Of a stretch of DNA of 64,000 bases, positions 17,227 through 25,557 are shown one piece after another (the stretch's first letter is position 1; every line of letters begins with the position of its first letter). The notes below the pieces were generated by a model. It was not told the DNA's origin. It did not search any database and worked only from the letters and a program-made list of their open reading frames with translations. The stretch is from contig NZ_CP017279.1 of the NCBI RefSeq assembly GCF_001750725.1, positions 1,798,001 to 1,862,000 on the forward strand, in the 5' to 3' direction. Source of the stretch: Enterobacter ludwigii. Its GTDB lineage: Bacteria; Pseudomonadota; Gammaproteobacteria; Enterobacterales; Enterobacteriaceae. Position numbers and translations under genes: made by a program.

Positions 17227-17706
17227 TCAGGATAGGTCATCGGCGTCCGGTTTCTGCGCACGGTGGATCTTGTCACGGATCTTATCAACTGATGCTTTGA
17301 TGTCAGCAATGATGTCGGCGTCCATCCCAAGGGTATCCACAATACAGCGCGTGATAGTGCTGGTCTCGCTTTTCAGCGCCTCACCCTTCTCCGTTAGGTG
17401 GATAAGCACTTCGCGCTCATCCTTCGGATTGCGTGTCCGGGTGATCAACCCCGCAGTCTCCAGCCGTTTCAGTAAAGGGGTCAGCGTACTGGACTCAAGA
17501 AAAAGAATTCCACTCAGTTCCTTCACTGTCCGCCCATCCTGATTCCACAAGGTGACCATCACAAGATACTGGGGATAGGTCAGGCCAAGCTTATCGAGCA
17601 TGGGACGATAGAGCTGGGTAAAAGCATGTCCCGCTGAGTAAAGAGAGAAACAGAGCATACCGTGCACATCGGGCAGGGAATCCTCGGAAGTAGTGTGTTT
17701 AGTCAT
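17227..17706 (-). CDS. MarR-family regulator, OhrR-like
   Basis: A 159-residue winged-helix regulator. MLCFSLYSAGHAF with Cys19, then YRPMLDKLGLTYPQYLVM, is the signature of OhrR-type peroxide sensors, in which the N-terminal cysteine reacts with organic hydroperoxides and releases the DNA. The wing region LIHLTEKGEAL is present. I start at ATG 17706 (GGAGG upstream); the longer frame runs into the promoter. It is divergent from an alpha/beta hydrolase gene with a shared operator. No ohr peroxidase gene is nearby, so the regulated function appears to be the hydrolases instead. Confidence 0.9.
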   Translation of the reverse strand: MTKHTTSEDSLPDVHGMLCFSLYSAGHAFTQLYRPMLDKLGLTYPQYLVMVTLWNQDGRTVKELSGILFLESSTLTPLLKRLETAGLITRTRNPKDEREVLIHLTEKGEALKSETSTITRCIVDTLGMDADIIADIKASVDKIRDKIHRAQKPDADDLS

Positions 17707-17734
17707 ATGTCCTCCAGTCTCCCTAAAATAATTT

Positions 17735-17755
17735 GCATACGATTTAATTGCAAGC
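17735..17755. promoter_or_regulatory. Candidate OhrR-type operator
   Basis: An imperfect 21-bp dyad with half-sites GCATACGATT and its partner TAATTGCAAGC, containing the AT-rich core seen in OhrR operators. It lies 29 bp before the MarR start and just upstream of the -35 of the divergent hydrolase promoter. Confidence 0.5.
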
Positions 17756-17757
17756 GA

Positions 17758-17786
17758 TTGACAAAGGCAAAAAGGGCTGCCATATT
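17758..17786 (+). promoter_or_regulatory. Predicted sigma-70 promoter of the alpha/beta hydrolase gene
   Basis: TTGACA (17758-17763) and CATATT (17781-17786) are spaced 17 bp. The candidate operator overlaps its upstream edge, so regulator binding could block it. Confidence 0.65.
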
Positions 17787-17846
17787 CATTTGCACACAAA
17801 CAAGTCGTACACAAACTAATAGCACAACACATGACAGGAGAACGAA

Positions 17847-18668
17847 ATGACAACTTTCACCACCACAGACGGAACCGGCATTTTCTACAAAGACTGGGGT
17901 TCAGGTCAGCCTATCCTCTTCGCTCATGGATGGCCGTTATCGTCTGATGCCTGGGATCAGCAGATGCTGTTTTTCAGCCAGAAGGGTTTCCGGGTCATCG
18001 CACACGACCGTCGCAGCCACGGGCGTTCGGACCAGACTTTCCACGGTAACAATATGGATCAGTATGCGGACGATCTCGCTGAGCTGATTGAGGCGCTGGA
18101 TCTGAAGGATCTGATTTTAGTGGGTCACTCAACAGGGGGCGGCGAAGTTGCACATTATATCGGTCGTCATGGTACCTCACGTGTGGCTAAAGTCGTTCTG
18201 GTCGGCGCAGTCCCTCCTCTGATGCTCCGGACGGATGCCAATCCTGACGGCACCCCAATGGAGGTGTTTGATGCCATCCGCGAAGGCACGGCCAAAAACC
18301 GCTCACAGTTTTACTTCGACCTGACGGTTCCGTTCTATGGCTTCAACCGTGACCATGTCCCCACCAATGACGGGTTGCGGGAAAACTTCCGCAGAATCGC
18401 CCTGCAGGGCGGTATTAAGGGGCAATATGACTGCATCCATGAGTTCTCTGAAGTCGATTACACACACGACCTGCAGCAGATTGATCGCCCTACCCTGATT
18501 ATTCATGGCGACGACGACCAGATTGTCCCCATTAAGGCATCCGCACACCGCGCCGCTGAGATCGTCGCGAATGCGACGCTGACAATATATGCCGGCGGTT
18601 CACATGGACTGGCGGAGACAGAAGCCGATCGCTTTAACGCTGACGTACTGGCCTTTATTCGCAGCTAA
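17847..18668 (+). CDS. Alpha/beta hydrolase (non-heme chloroperoxidase / perhydrolase type)
   Basis: A 273-residue hydrolase. [11 protein letters not shown] forms the oxyanion-hole region, nucleophile Ser95 is in GHSTGG, Asp is in [11 protein letters not shown] and His in GGSHGL. This is the group called cofactor-free haloperoxidases, which in practice are esterases with perhydrolase side activity. GAGAACGAA supplies the Shine-Dalgarno. No signal peptide is seen, so it is cytosolic. It faces the OhrR-like gene over a shared operator, so it is probably induced by organic hydroperoxide (inference). Confidence 0.92.
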   Translation: MTTFTTTDGTGIFYKDWGSGQPILFAHGWPLSSDAWDQQMLFFSQKGFRVIAHDRRSHGRSDQTFHGNNMDQYADDLAELIEALDLKDLILVGHSTGGGEVAHYIGRHGTSRVAKVVLVGAVPPLMLRTDANPDGTPMEVFDAIREGTAKNRSQFYFDLTVPFYGFNRDHVPTNDGLRENFRRIALQGGIKGQYDCIHEFSEVDYTHDLQQIDRPTLIIHGDDDQIVPIKASAHRAAEIVANATLTIYAGGSHGLAETEADRFNADVLAFIRS

Positions 18669-18743
18669 CAAGGTGGCCTGTTCCAGACAGGCCGCAACCA
18701 TCATACGCATAGCCTTTAAACTGAATTGAAAAGAGGAACGATC

Positions 18744-19511
18744 ATGTCCAAATTTGCTGCCTCCCTTGCCGTTGCCACCGTTTTGCTGTCTGCCAGCGCT
18801 ATCGCAGAAACCGCTAAGCCGACTGTTGTCCTGGTTCATGGTGCCTTTGCCGACTCTTCGAGCTGGAATGGCGTTACCCAAATCCTGCAAAAGGACGGGT
18901 ATAACGTCGTCGCTGCGGCGAATCCGCTGCGCAGTGTTTCGACTGATGCGGCTTACGTCTCTTCCGTGGTGAACAATATTAAGGGGCCGGTCGTCCTTGT
19001 TGGCCATTCCTATGGTGGCCAGGTCATTACGAACGCGGCCCGTGATACAAACAATGTGAAATCGCTGGTGTATGTCGCCGCATTTGCTCCGGATGCCGGT
19101 GAAGCGGCGGCCGACCTGGCCGGAAAATTCCCTGGCGGCACGCTTGGCCAGGCGCTCGCCGCACCGGTGAAGCTGGCTGATGGTAGCGTCGATCTCTCCA
19201 TCGACCAGGCGAAGTTCCACCAGCAATTCGCACATGACGTTTCAGCTAAAGAGGCGGCGCTGATGGCCGCAGGGCAAAGACCGATTACCGAAGCGGCTTT
19301 AACTGAAAAGTCAGGGGCACCTGCCTGGAAAAAACTGCCCTCTTACTTCATTTACGGTGACGGCGACAAAAATATCCCCGCCCAGGGTTTGCGATTCATG
19401 GCTGAACGCGCGGGATCAAAACACACCGTGGTGATCAAGGGCGCATCCCATGTCGTGATGGTTTCTCATCCGCAGGACGTTGCCACACTTATTGAGGAAG
19501 CGGCGAAGTAA
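18744..19511 (+). CDS. Exported alpha/beta hydrolase
   Basis: A 255-residue protein with a signal peptide (MSKFAASLAVATVLLSASAIAE, cleavage after the second AxA). The hydrolase core has HGAFADSSSW at the oxyanion region, GHSYGG at the nucleophile and GASHVVMVSHP near the catalytic His. It starts at ATG 18744 with AAGAGGAAC upstream, rather than the in-frame TTG at 18726. It follows the cytosolic hydrolase by 75 bp in the same direction and is probably in the same OhrR-controlled transcript. Family members are esterases or plant-like methylesterase relatives; the substrate is unknown. Confidence 0.9.
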   Translation: MSKFAASLAVATVLLSASAIAETAKPTVVLVHGAFADSSSWNGVTQILQKDGYNVVAAANPLRSVSTDAAYVSSVVNNIKGPVVLVGHSYGGQVITNAARDTNNVKSLVYVAAFAPDAGEAAADLAGKFPGGTLGQALAAPVKLADGSVDLSIDQAKFHQQFAHDVSAKEAALMAAGQRPITEAALTEKSGAPAWKKLPSYFIYGDGDKNIPAQGLRFMAERAGSKHTVVIKGASHVVMVSHPQDVATLIEEAAK

Positions 19512-19617
19512 ATATCTCTCTCCCCCCTGAACGCCATCCCTCGTCTGAGGGATGGCCGTATAAGTAATGCCTCTTATGTTCCTGCCGGTATCCGTGAAAA
19601 TGACATCAGCGGTATTC

Positions 19618-20559
19618 TTAATAATCCCAGGGACCCGGAATGCAACGGAACGTATCTCCGTCGACAGCAACATGGCAGACAGACGGGAATGAGAGATGAG
19701 TAGCGATTAACGACTCCCTGTTATCAGCCAGTTCCTGCAGCAGACGAATGCGAATCTGTGCCGCTTCTTCGGGATAATGGTCGAAACCATTGAACCAGTC
19801 AGGATGTTCAAACCCAACCTGGAAAATAGCATCGCCGGCAAAGGTGAGTCGTTCCCCCTCAGAGGCCAGCCTTACCACGCTGTGTCCGGGAGTATGCCCG
19901 CCTGTACGAACGACACACACGCCGGGTGCAACCTCGTATTCCTCTTCGAATGTGTGCAGTTGAGTCTGGTACGCTTGCAAAAATTGGGTAGCGGTTTGGC
20001 GCAGTGCTTCCGGGAAACCAGGCGGCATGGAAACCTGTGAAAAATCGGGGTCACGCCAAAATTCCACCTCAGCAGCAGCGACATGAATGCGAAGGTCTGA
20101 CCGCATGCGCGCTTTCACACCCTCAATAAGCAGCCCACCAACGTGATCCATATGCAGATGCGTGATAATCACATCCGTGACGCTGGCAAGATCTATCCCC
20201 GCTGACGCCAGGCGGTTAACCGTTCGACCGGCGCGGGGTAAATCAGGGAAAGCCTCCCCCATCCCTGCATCAACCAGGATCGTCCGGTCACCGCTATGCA
20301 CGAGAACCACATTTAAGGCCCAGTCGAGAAAATCGGCAGGCAGAAACTTATCTTCAAACCAGTGGGTACGTTCGGAGGCCTCCGCGTTATGACCCAACAT
20401 GGGTCCAGGTAATGACAACACGCCGTCACTGATCACCAGAACATCAATCTTACCGACCTGTAGTGCATAACGTGATGGCACCTTTTCATAAACGGCTTCA
20501 ACATGCGAAGTACCATTAACAGGTGCTAACGACGCTGCATCATTCTTAGATATCGCCAT
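19618..20559 (-). CDS. Metallo-beta-lactamase-fold hydrolase
   Basis: A 313-residue MBL-fold enzyme. THLHMDHVGG (His134, His136, Asp138, His139) is the zinc motif, GGHTPGHS supplies the next His, GDAIF the bridging Asp, and THLSFPSVCHV the last His. The layout matches the methyl parathion hydrolase / lactonase-like subgroup. I start at 20559 because GGAGG lies 8 bp upstream; the longer frame adds an unlikely leader. It is divergent from the AraC gene at 20734 with 174 bp between them, so that AraC is its probable activator. It has no signal peptide. The substrate is unknown. Confidence 0.9.
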   Translation of the reverse strand: MAISKNDAASLAPVNGTSHVEAVYEKVPSRYALQVGKIDVLVISDGVLSLPGPMLGHNAEASERTHWFEDKFLPADFLDWALNVVLVHSGDRTILVDAGMGEAFPDLPRAGRTVNRLASAGIDLASVTDVIITHLHMDHVGGLLIEGVKARMRSDLRIHVAAAEVEFWRDPDFSQVSMPPGFPEALRQTATQFLQAYQTQLHTFEEEYEVAPGVCVVRTGGHTPGHSVVRLASEGERLTFAGDAIFQVGFEHPDWFNGFDHYPEEAAQIRIRLLQELADNRESLIATHLSFPSVCHVAVDGDTFRCIPGPWDY

Positions 20560-20733
20560 ATTTCCTCCAGACAACATAATTAATCGATTTAAGGGTATAC
20601 ACACCGTAGAAATGACTTTTTCCCCTCTGTTATTTCCCATCATCAAAAATAAACATGCAGACAGAACACAATGAAACAGGGTTAAAACATCGCTATACTC
20701 TTATGATGCCCACTGTTATTAACAGGTATACTC

Positions 20734-21630
20734 ATGAAAAATCATGACATTCCTCTTGACGATGCCGTTCATAAAATGGCTCAGGTATTAAAGAACCGAC
20801 CTGAATTAGGCATAGACAGTGGAGATGCGCTGCAAATTCGCTGTTATCACTGGCCGCATGGGCCATTGCATGAAACTATCCCGCCACTCGATCAACATGT
20901 GATTATTGCTCACGTTGGACATATGCAGCGTGTTGAGCGAAAAACAGAAAATAAAATCGTTAAAAACACGATACGGAAAGGCGCCATCACGACAATTCCT
21001 CAGGGAAGTACATCTCGCTGGGATATTGCTGGTCTTGTAGATGTTATGCATTTATATATTCCTGATAATATTTTCGCCGATCTTCTGAATCAAATGGAGA
21101 TACCCACTGCTGAGTTACTCTTACGCACAGCGCATTTTGATGAGACGGCATCAAAAATTACGCTGGCCGTTGCGGAAATCATTTCTGACAATAACAAAAT
21201 TAACCAACTGCTCTGCGAGCACTTAACACTGTCATTAATATTACAGTTAATAAAAAACCACTCCAACACGCTGACAGCCGCAGGTCAGTCGCAAGGAGTA
21301 TTGTCTTCGCGCGCATTAAAAATGGCGCTGGAAAAACTGGATAAGAGCCCCATAGGGGATGTCACGATTAAATCACTGGCTCTTGAGCTGGGAGTTTCCT
21401 CAGCTCATTTCTGCCGTGCCTTTAAAAACAGTACCGGCTTAACCCCGTACGGGTGGCTTAAGCAGCGCGTAATGGAACGCGCTTTCCACGAGTTACAACA
21501 CACCGATAAACTGATTACAGAAATTGCCATTGAAAGCGGCTATGGCTCGCAAAATGCATTTACCCAGGCCTTCAGAAAAATAACAGGCTTGACTCCCGGT
21601 CAATGGCGTGAAAAAAAGAACATGCGTTGA
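20734..21630 (+). CDS. AraC-family transcriptional regulator
   Basis: A 298-residue regulator with an N-terminal cupin-like domain (about 1-170) and a C-terminal double helix-turn-helix (about 200-297): DVTIKSLALELGVSSAHFCRAFKNSTGLTP and TEIAIESGYGSQNAFTQAFRKITGLTPGQWR. It is more AT-rich than the genes around it. It is divergent from the MBL-fold hydrolase gene, its likely target. The stop is immediately followed by a heptamer repeat. The effector is unknown. Confidence 0.92.
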   Translation: MKNHDIPLDDAVHKMAQVLKNRPELGIDSGDALQIRCYHWPHGPLHETIPPLDQHVIIAHVGHMQRVERKTENKIVKNTIRKGAITTIPQGSTSRWDIAGLVDVMHLYIPDNIFADLLNQMEIPTAELLLRTAHFDETASKITLAVAEIISDNNKINQLLCEHLTLSLILQLIKNHSNTLTAAGQSQGVLSSRALKMALEKLDKSPIGDVTIKSLALELGVSSAHFCRAFKNSTGLTPYGWLKQRVMERAFHELQHTDKLITEIAIESGYGSQNAFTQAFRKITGLTPGQWREKKNMR

Positions 21631-21631
21631 T

Positions 21632-21666
21632 GCCGCCAGCCGCCAGCCGCCAGCCGCCAGCCGCCA
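21632..21666. repeat. Tandem repeat, five copies of a 7-bp unit GCCGCCA
   Basis: Five exact copies of GCCGCCA begin two bases after the AraC stop codon, between two convergent genes. The flanks GATGC and GCATC are complementary, so the repeat sits in the loop of a possible hairpin. Copy number could vary by slippage. Confidence 0.85.
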
Positions 21667-21690
21667 GGCAGCATCAACAGAGATGCCCTG

Positions 21691-22896
21691 TTACGGAACA
21701 ATAATATAATCAGGGTTAGCAACAGAAAACATTTTCTCTCTGTCGGGTTCTGGCGGATAAATCCACTGAGTATTAATTTCCTGCTTTATTTTTTTCGCTT
21801 CAATGCCCTGGTACATAACCTGATGATCCCAGCCTTCCGTGTAGACCGCCCCCCATTTGCCCAGATCAAGACAGGTAACATATTTTGGCTGGCTGTAAGA
21901 ATGCAGCGGTAATCCCAGTATTTCTGCTGCCGCGTTATGACCGGCGACGCGCCCCAGGCTCATCGCATGCTGGCAGGACATGACGTTATAATTACCTTCA
22001 TCATCCGTAGGGACTTTTACGGTATCGCCGGTAACGAAGATACCCCTGGCGCCAGGTGCCCGCAGATACGCATCCCCTATAACACGGCCCAGACTATCGT
22101 GGTCGCCCGGGATGAGCCCGGCTAACGCGCTGGCCCGCATTCCCGCCGTCCATATCACCGTTTTGCTGGGGATAAATTCATCGTCCGAGAGCATCACCCC
22201 CTCAGCGTTGATTGCGCGCACTCTGACGCCCGTTCGTACAGTCACGCCATTACTGGCGAGCGCCTGATTGATGATCTCACAGGCATCCTCGCCCATCGCC
22301 TGACCAATTTTGTTCGAACTGTCCACAATAATAACCTGCAAATGGCGCTCCGAACCCAAGAGGTCTCTGAGGCGTTCCGGCATTTCAGTGGCGGTCTCAA
22401 GCCCGGTCAGGCCCCCACCGGCGACAACAACAGTATTTCGTGCGGGAGAATCAGGCTCTGAAGCTAACGACATGAGGTGTTGCTCCAGTTCATGAGCAGC
22501 ATTCAATGAGTTCACGTCAAAACTGTATTCCGTGATCCCCGGCAGTTCAGGGTGAAATGCCTGGCTTCCGGTGGCCAGCACAAAACTGTCAAAATTAACT
22601 GAGGTTTCGCCACTCTCTTTTTTTACCGAGATAGTTTTATTTTCTGCATCAATACCGGTGACATAACCGGCAATATAGTGCACACCCGCAGCCTCAAGAA
22701 CATGCAGAATAGAGGGTGCCATATTTTCAAGCACGGCTTCATACAATCTTGGACGAATGGTTAATGCAGGTTCCGGTGAAACCAAAAAAATCTCAATCCG
22801 ATCATTTGCCTTTTCCATTTGTACCAGCCTTGCTGCTGAAATGGCGGCCCACATACCTGCAAAACCCGAACCGGCAATAATAATACGTTTTTTCAT
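21691..22896 (-). CDS. NAD(P)/FAD-dependent oxidoreductase, NDH-2-like
   Basis: A 401-residue flavoprotein with two Rossmann motifs: IIIAGSGFAGMWAA at the N-terminus for FAD and VVVAGGGLTGLETATE near residue 160-175 for NAD(P)H. The second FAD block GIFVTGDT is present, then CQHAMSLGRVAGHN, where type II NADH dehydrogenases carry the quinone-site AQxAxQ motif; here Gln is kept but the motif is altered. No clear C-terminal membrane helix is seen. It would transfer electrons from NAD(P)H to a quinone or similar acceptor. It is unlinked to any respiratory operon here; role open. Confidence 0.85.
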   Translation of the reverse strand: MKKRIIIAGSGFAGMWAAISAARLVQMEKANDRIEIFLVSPEPALTIRPRLYEAVLENMAPSILHVLEAAGVHYIAGYVTGIDAENKTISVKKESGETSVNFDSFVLATGSQAFHPELPGITEYSFDVNSLNAAHELEQHLMSLASEPDSPARNTVVVAGGGLTGLETATEMPERLRDLLGSERHLQVIIVDSSNKIGQAMGEDACEIINQALASNGVTVRTGVRVRAINAEGVMLSDDEFIPSKTVIWTAGMRASALAGLIPGDHDSLGRVIGDAYLRAPGARGIFVTGDTVKVPTDDEGNYNVMSCQHAMSLGRVAGHNAAAEILGLPLHSYSQPKYVTCLDLGKWGAVYTEGWDHQVMYQGIEAKKIKQEINTQWIYPPEPDREKMFSVANPDYIIVP

Positions 22897-23033
22897 AGCG
22901 ATACCTGTTAACAGCGGATGATGAAAATGTCGTTACCGCACCAAGAGTAGTGAAAGTCAAACCTGCCTGCTCTAGCAAAATTGATGTGCTTTAATCAAAT
23001 TTGATGTTTTTTTTATCAGCGCTGCACGCGCCG

Positions 23034-23786
23034 CTAAATTTGCCCCATCCCGCCATCGACAGACAGGTCGATACCCGAAATAAAACTGCTTTCATCCGAT
23101 GCAAGAAACAGCACCGCCGCAGCCACCTCGTCGGGTTTACCTAAGCGACCTAACGGAATACGACTTGCGATGCTGGCGTCAAAAATCTCGCGATCGCTCA
23201 GGGAAACGCCCATTTTACTGATAATCGGTGTGGCGACGGGTCCTGGGCTAAGACAATTCACGCGGATCCCACGGCCTTTAAGGTCGGTCGTCCAGCTGCG
23301 GGCAAAAGATCGCAGCGCGGCTTTTGAGGCGGCATAGATAGTGTGGCCATCGAACCCTTTATAATGCGCAATGGAGGACGTTAATATTATCGAGCCACCG
23401 TCGGACATTAACGGGAGGGCCTGTTGCACGGCGAAAAACGTCCCTTTTACGTTGATATCAAACTGGGTATTAAAATCATCTTCGGAGGAAGCCGGAAAAT
23501 CGGAAAGCACAATAACGCCGGCATTTGCAAACATCACATCCAGCTTGCCGTACTTTTCGTTAATAATGCGAAAGAGGTTTTCATGACTTCGTATGTCACT
23601 ATTATCGTGTTGTATTGACAGTGCATTATCGTCACCGAGTTCATTCATCGCCTGCTGCAGGGTTTCTGCATTCCTGCCAGTGATAATCACCTTTGCGCCT
23701 TCTTCAATAAACCGTTTGGCCGTGGCCAGCCCGATACCGCTACTGCCACCGGTAATTAACGCGACTTTATTGTCTAACTGTTTCAT
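23034..23786 (-). CDS. SDR-family oxidoreductase (MerR-linked)
   Basis: A 250-residue classical SDR: TGGSSGIG at residues 12-19, NAG, and catalytic Tyr151 and Lys155 in TIYAASKAA. ITGRNAE after strand 2 (Arg) suggests NADPH. The ending FISGIDLSVDGGMGQI is typical. It lies 37 bp after the MerR gene on the same strand and is probably co-transcribed from the palindromic promoter at 24203-24224. Such MerR-SDR pairs respond to carbonyl compounds in some bacteria; here the substrate is not known. Confidence 0.9.
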   Translation of the reverse strand: MKQLDNKVALITGGSSGIGLATAKRFIEEGAKVIITGRNAETLQQAMNELGDDNALSIQHDNSDIRSHENLFRIINEKYGKLDVMFANAGVIVLSDFPASSEDDFNTQFDINVKGTFFAVQQALPLMSDGGSIILTSSIAHYKGFDGHTIYAASKAALRSFARSWTTDLKGRGIRVNCLSPGPVATPIISKMGVSLSDREIFDASIASRIPLGRLGKPDEVAAAVLFLASDESSFISGIDLSVDGGMGQI

Positions 23787-23823
23787 GATGATGTTTCCTG
23801 TTATTACTGCTCAGACAGAGCGA

Positions 23824-24171
23824 TCACTCGTAGGCGTGAATACGCGTGGCAAGTGTATTTCTGCGTTCATTAAGTAATTCGATAAGCGTGTCCAGTGCCC
23901 GAAGTTTTTCTCTGTGCTGCGCCAGACACTGGATAAAACGCGCATCATCCATGTCACTTACCTGAGAAAACTTTTCCAGCTCTGCAATCTGTCGGGTACT
24001 GAACCCACATTTTAAAAGCGAGGTTATCCATCTCACTTTCTCGACGTCTTTTGCGTCGTAATTCCGATAACCGTTGTCCAACCGCTGAGAAACAATCAGT
24101 CCTTTAGCTTCATAATGTCTTAGCACTCGGGTGCTGACGCCAGTGAGCGCCGCCAGTTCAGATGGTCGCAT
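23824..24171 (-). CDS. MerR-family transcriptional regulator
   Basis: A 115-residue regulator. The N-terminal MerR HTH is clear (MRPSELAALTGVSTRVLRHYEAKGLI, NGYRNYDAKDVEKVRWI), followed by the dimerising coiled coil (residues 75-110). It lacks the cysteines of metal-sensing members, so it probably senses an organic or redox signal. GAGGAGAAAGG precedes the ATG. A perfect 22-bp palindrome lies 32 bp upstream, fitting autoregulation of a merR-SDR operon by DNA distortion. Confidence 0.92.
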   Translation of the reverse strand: MRPSELAALTGVSTRVLRHYEAKGLIVSQRLDNGYRNYDAKDVEKVRWITSLLKCGFSTRQIAELEKFSQVSDMDDARFIQCLAQHREKLRALDTLIELLNERRNTLATRIHAYE

Positions 24172-24202
24172 ACCTTTCTCCTCGTCATAGATGCACTCTA
24201 CA

Positions 24203-24224
24203 ACATTGACACTAGTGTCAATGT
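24203..24224. promoter_or_regulatory. Perfect 22-bp palindrome, MerR-type operator
   Basis: ACATTGACACT followed directly by its exact reverse complement. It contains a TTGACA -35-like hexamer on each strand, the expected position for a MerR site in an over-long spacer. The -10 on the minus strand is not obvious. Confidence 0.75.
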
Positions 24225-24270
24225 AAAGAGCATAGCGCTAGCTGGAATGTAAGCAGATATTTCATGAGAC

Positions 24271-24320
24271 AGGCAAAATTAACTCCGCCAACGGAGATTG
24301 CAGCAATCTTGATTTTGCCT
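24271..24320 (+). other. Nested inverted repeats upstream of the mig-14-like gene
   Basis: AGGCAAAAT (24271-24279) pairs with ATTTTGCCT (24312-24320). Inside lie two smaller hairpins: CTCCG-CCAA-CGGAG (24283-24296) and ATTGC-A-GCAAT (24297-24307). The set could fold as a three-way junction in RNA. A further hairpin GGCGC-N5-GCGCC follows at 24376-24390. Regulatory leader or small RNA are both possible; neither is proven. Confidence 0.45.
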
Positions 24321-24419
24321 TGACCGTTTATTGATTAACAGTCGGGATAATCAGCCTGTTCAGACAGAACTGCCCGGCGCTGACAGCGCCCTCTGATGAG
24401 ATTGCAAGGAGAAACAATA

Positions 24420-25310
24420 ATGGGCTTCAGACATTCGCTTTTTGGATGGGAACGTTCAAACTTCACGCATTACCAGGCGGCTTATTATAAGTACGGCGGC
24501 AGTGTTAATACTCACCCCGACATTATCAATTTCTTTATGCAGAAGAAGGAAAAAGATTTCGCATTCTGGCATTACCGACGCGATGGCGAGGTCTCCGCAG
24601 CGTACTTTACCAGTGATGAAAATACCTTCGGCCTGAATGTCTGGCGCGATTACCCGGTATCTTATGATGAAATTATTATCCCCATGGCTGCCGATCAAAA
24701 AATCGTTCTGCCAGTAAAAACAAACCGGCTGTCTTCATCGCTGCGTGGGAATATAATAAATGCCACCTATGCTTTTCGTGAAAAACGTAAGGTTTGCCTG
24801 ATTAAAACGTCTTTCTCAGGTAAAACGGTGAAAAAAAGAAACGGCGAGCTAAAAAAAATGCTGGCTGCGGGCGGAGAATGCATACCGCTCAGAGAGATGT
24901 CACCGGCGGATATTGCTGATATTTACGTGCATCTTTTCAGGCTGCGTTTTGCTGACAGCGTCAGATGCTATAACAGGAAAAACATCACTGAACTGTTAAC
25001 CGCCCTGCCACATATGGTCACCGGCAATGTACTTTTCTTTGAAGGTGCCCCCGTTGCGATAGATCTCGTACTGTGTGCCCGTAGTGAAAAAAGCCTGTAT
25101 TTTGATGTTCCTAACGGAGGGATTGACCCGTCGATCACCGCATTCAGCCCAGGAAGTCTGCTCATGTGGAAAAATATTGTTGATGCACGAGAAGTGTGTC
25201 GCAATGAAAATAAGGCAATGCAATTTTCAATCGGATTGTATGATAAAAAATGGGACTATAAACTGCTTTGGGCCGAAACCCAGCCCACAGGTAAATCACT
25301 GGTTCTTTGA
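24420..25310 (+). CDS. Mig-14 family protein
   Basis: A 296-residue protein similar by eye to Salmonella Mig-14, an inner-membrane-associated factor for resistance to cationic antimicrobial peptides. Shared blocks are YPVSYDEIIIPM, PVKTNRLSS, the AREK-type basic stretch before KKRNGELKKM, YFDVPNGGIDP, FSPGSLLMW and the C-terminal SIGLYDKKWDYKLLW. It belongs to a GNAT-like/Mig-14 fold group. AAGGAG at 24406-24411 supports ATG 24420. In Salmonella the gene is PhoP-dependent; here it is convergent with a two-component system, so that system could control it (inference). Codon use is AT-richer than the flanks, fitting transfer. Confidence 0.87.
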   Translation: MGFRHSLFGWERSNFTHYQAAYYKYGGSVNTHPDIINFFMQKKEKDFAFWHYRRDGEVSAAYFTSDENTFGLNVWRDYPVSYDEIIIPMAADQKIVLPVKTNRLSSSLRGNIINATYAFREKRKVCLIKTSFSGKTVKKRNGELKKMLAAGGECIPLREMSPADIADIYVHLFRLRFADSVRCYNRKNITELLTALPHMVTGNVLFFEGAPVAIDLVLCARSEKSLYFDVPNGGIDPSITAFSPGSLLMWKNIVDAREVCRNENKAMQFSIGLYDKKWDYKLLWAETQPTGKSLVL

Positions 25311-25338
25311 ACTGTATTCGCCGCCCTGCCCTCAACAA

Positions 25339-25485
25339 TTATTTATCTCCTTTCGGCGCATCCAGTAAAACAATAATGATAACCTGAAATATGACAATCA
25401 CCGGTGCGATGTACAGTAAAAAACATCCACATCGTACCATTTTACGAAAGGCAGAAAGCAGAGAGAGAAGTAATTCAGGTGACAT
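25339..25485 (-). CDS. Small single-pass membrane protein after the histidine kinase gene
   Basis: A 48-residue frame not overlapping any other gene. It begins MSPELLLSLLSAF, has a basic patch (Arg14, Lys15, Arg18), then a strong membrane segment at about residues 20-41 and a short charged tail DAPKGDK, so N-in/C-out is predicted. The stop is TAA. A run of G bases lies 8-12 nt before the ATG. The gene starts 73 bp after the kinase stop on the same strand, so it can be part of the two-component operon. I do not recognise the family. Position and topology recall small kinase modulators such as MgrB, but there is no sequence likeness to MgrB. Confidence 0.55.
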   Translation of the reverse strand: MSPELLLSLLSAFRKMVRCGCFLLYIAPVIVIFQVIIIVLLDAPKGDK

Positions 25486-25506
25486 GGTAAACCCCCGTTT
25501 ACCATG
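25483..25506 (-). promoter_or_regulatory. Hairpin holding the start site of the 48-residue protein
   Basis: On the minus strand CATGGTAAAC, GGGG, GTTTACCATG: a perfect 10-bp stem whose loop is the Shine-Dalgarno and whose last three bases are the start codon. There is no T-tract after it, so it is not a simple terminator. Translation control, or a DNA-level operator, are possible. Confidence 0.6.
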
Positions 25507-25557
25507 TATTTAAACTCAATTTTTACAAGATTCAGTTCACCCTTTGTTAAGGAACCG

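Noticed and set aside
21632..21666. Short CRISPR-like array
   Set aside because: The units are contiguous heptamers without spacers.
24300..24345. PhoP box before the mig-14-like gene
   Set aside because: The region has a GTTTA-like half but no second half at the right spacing.
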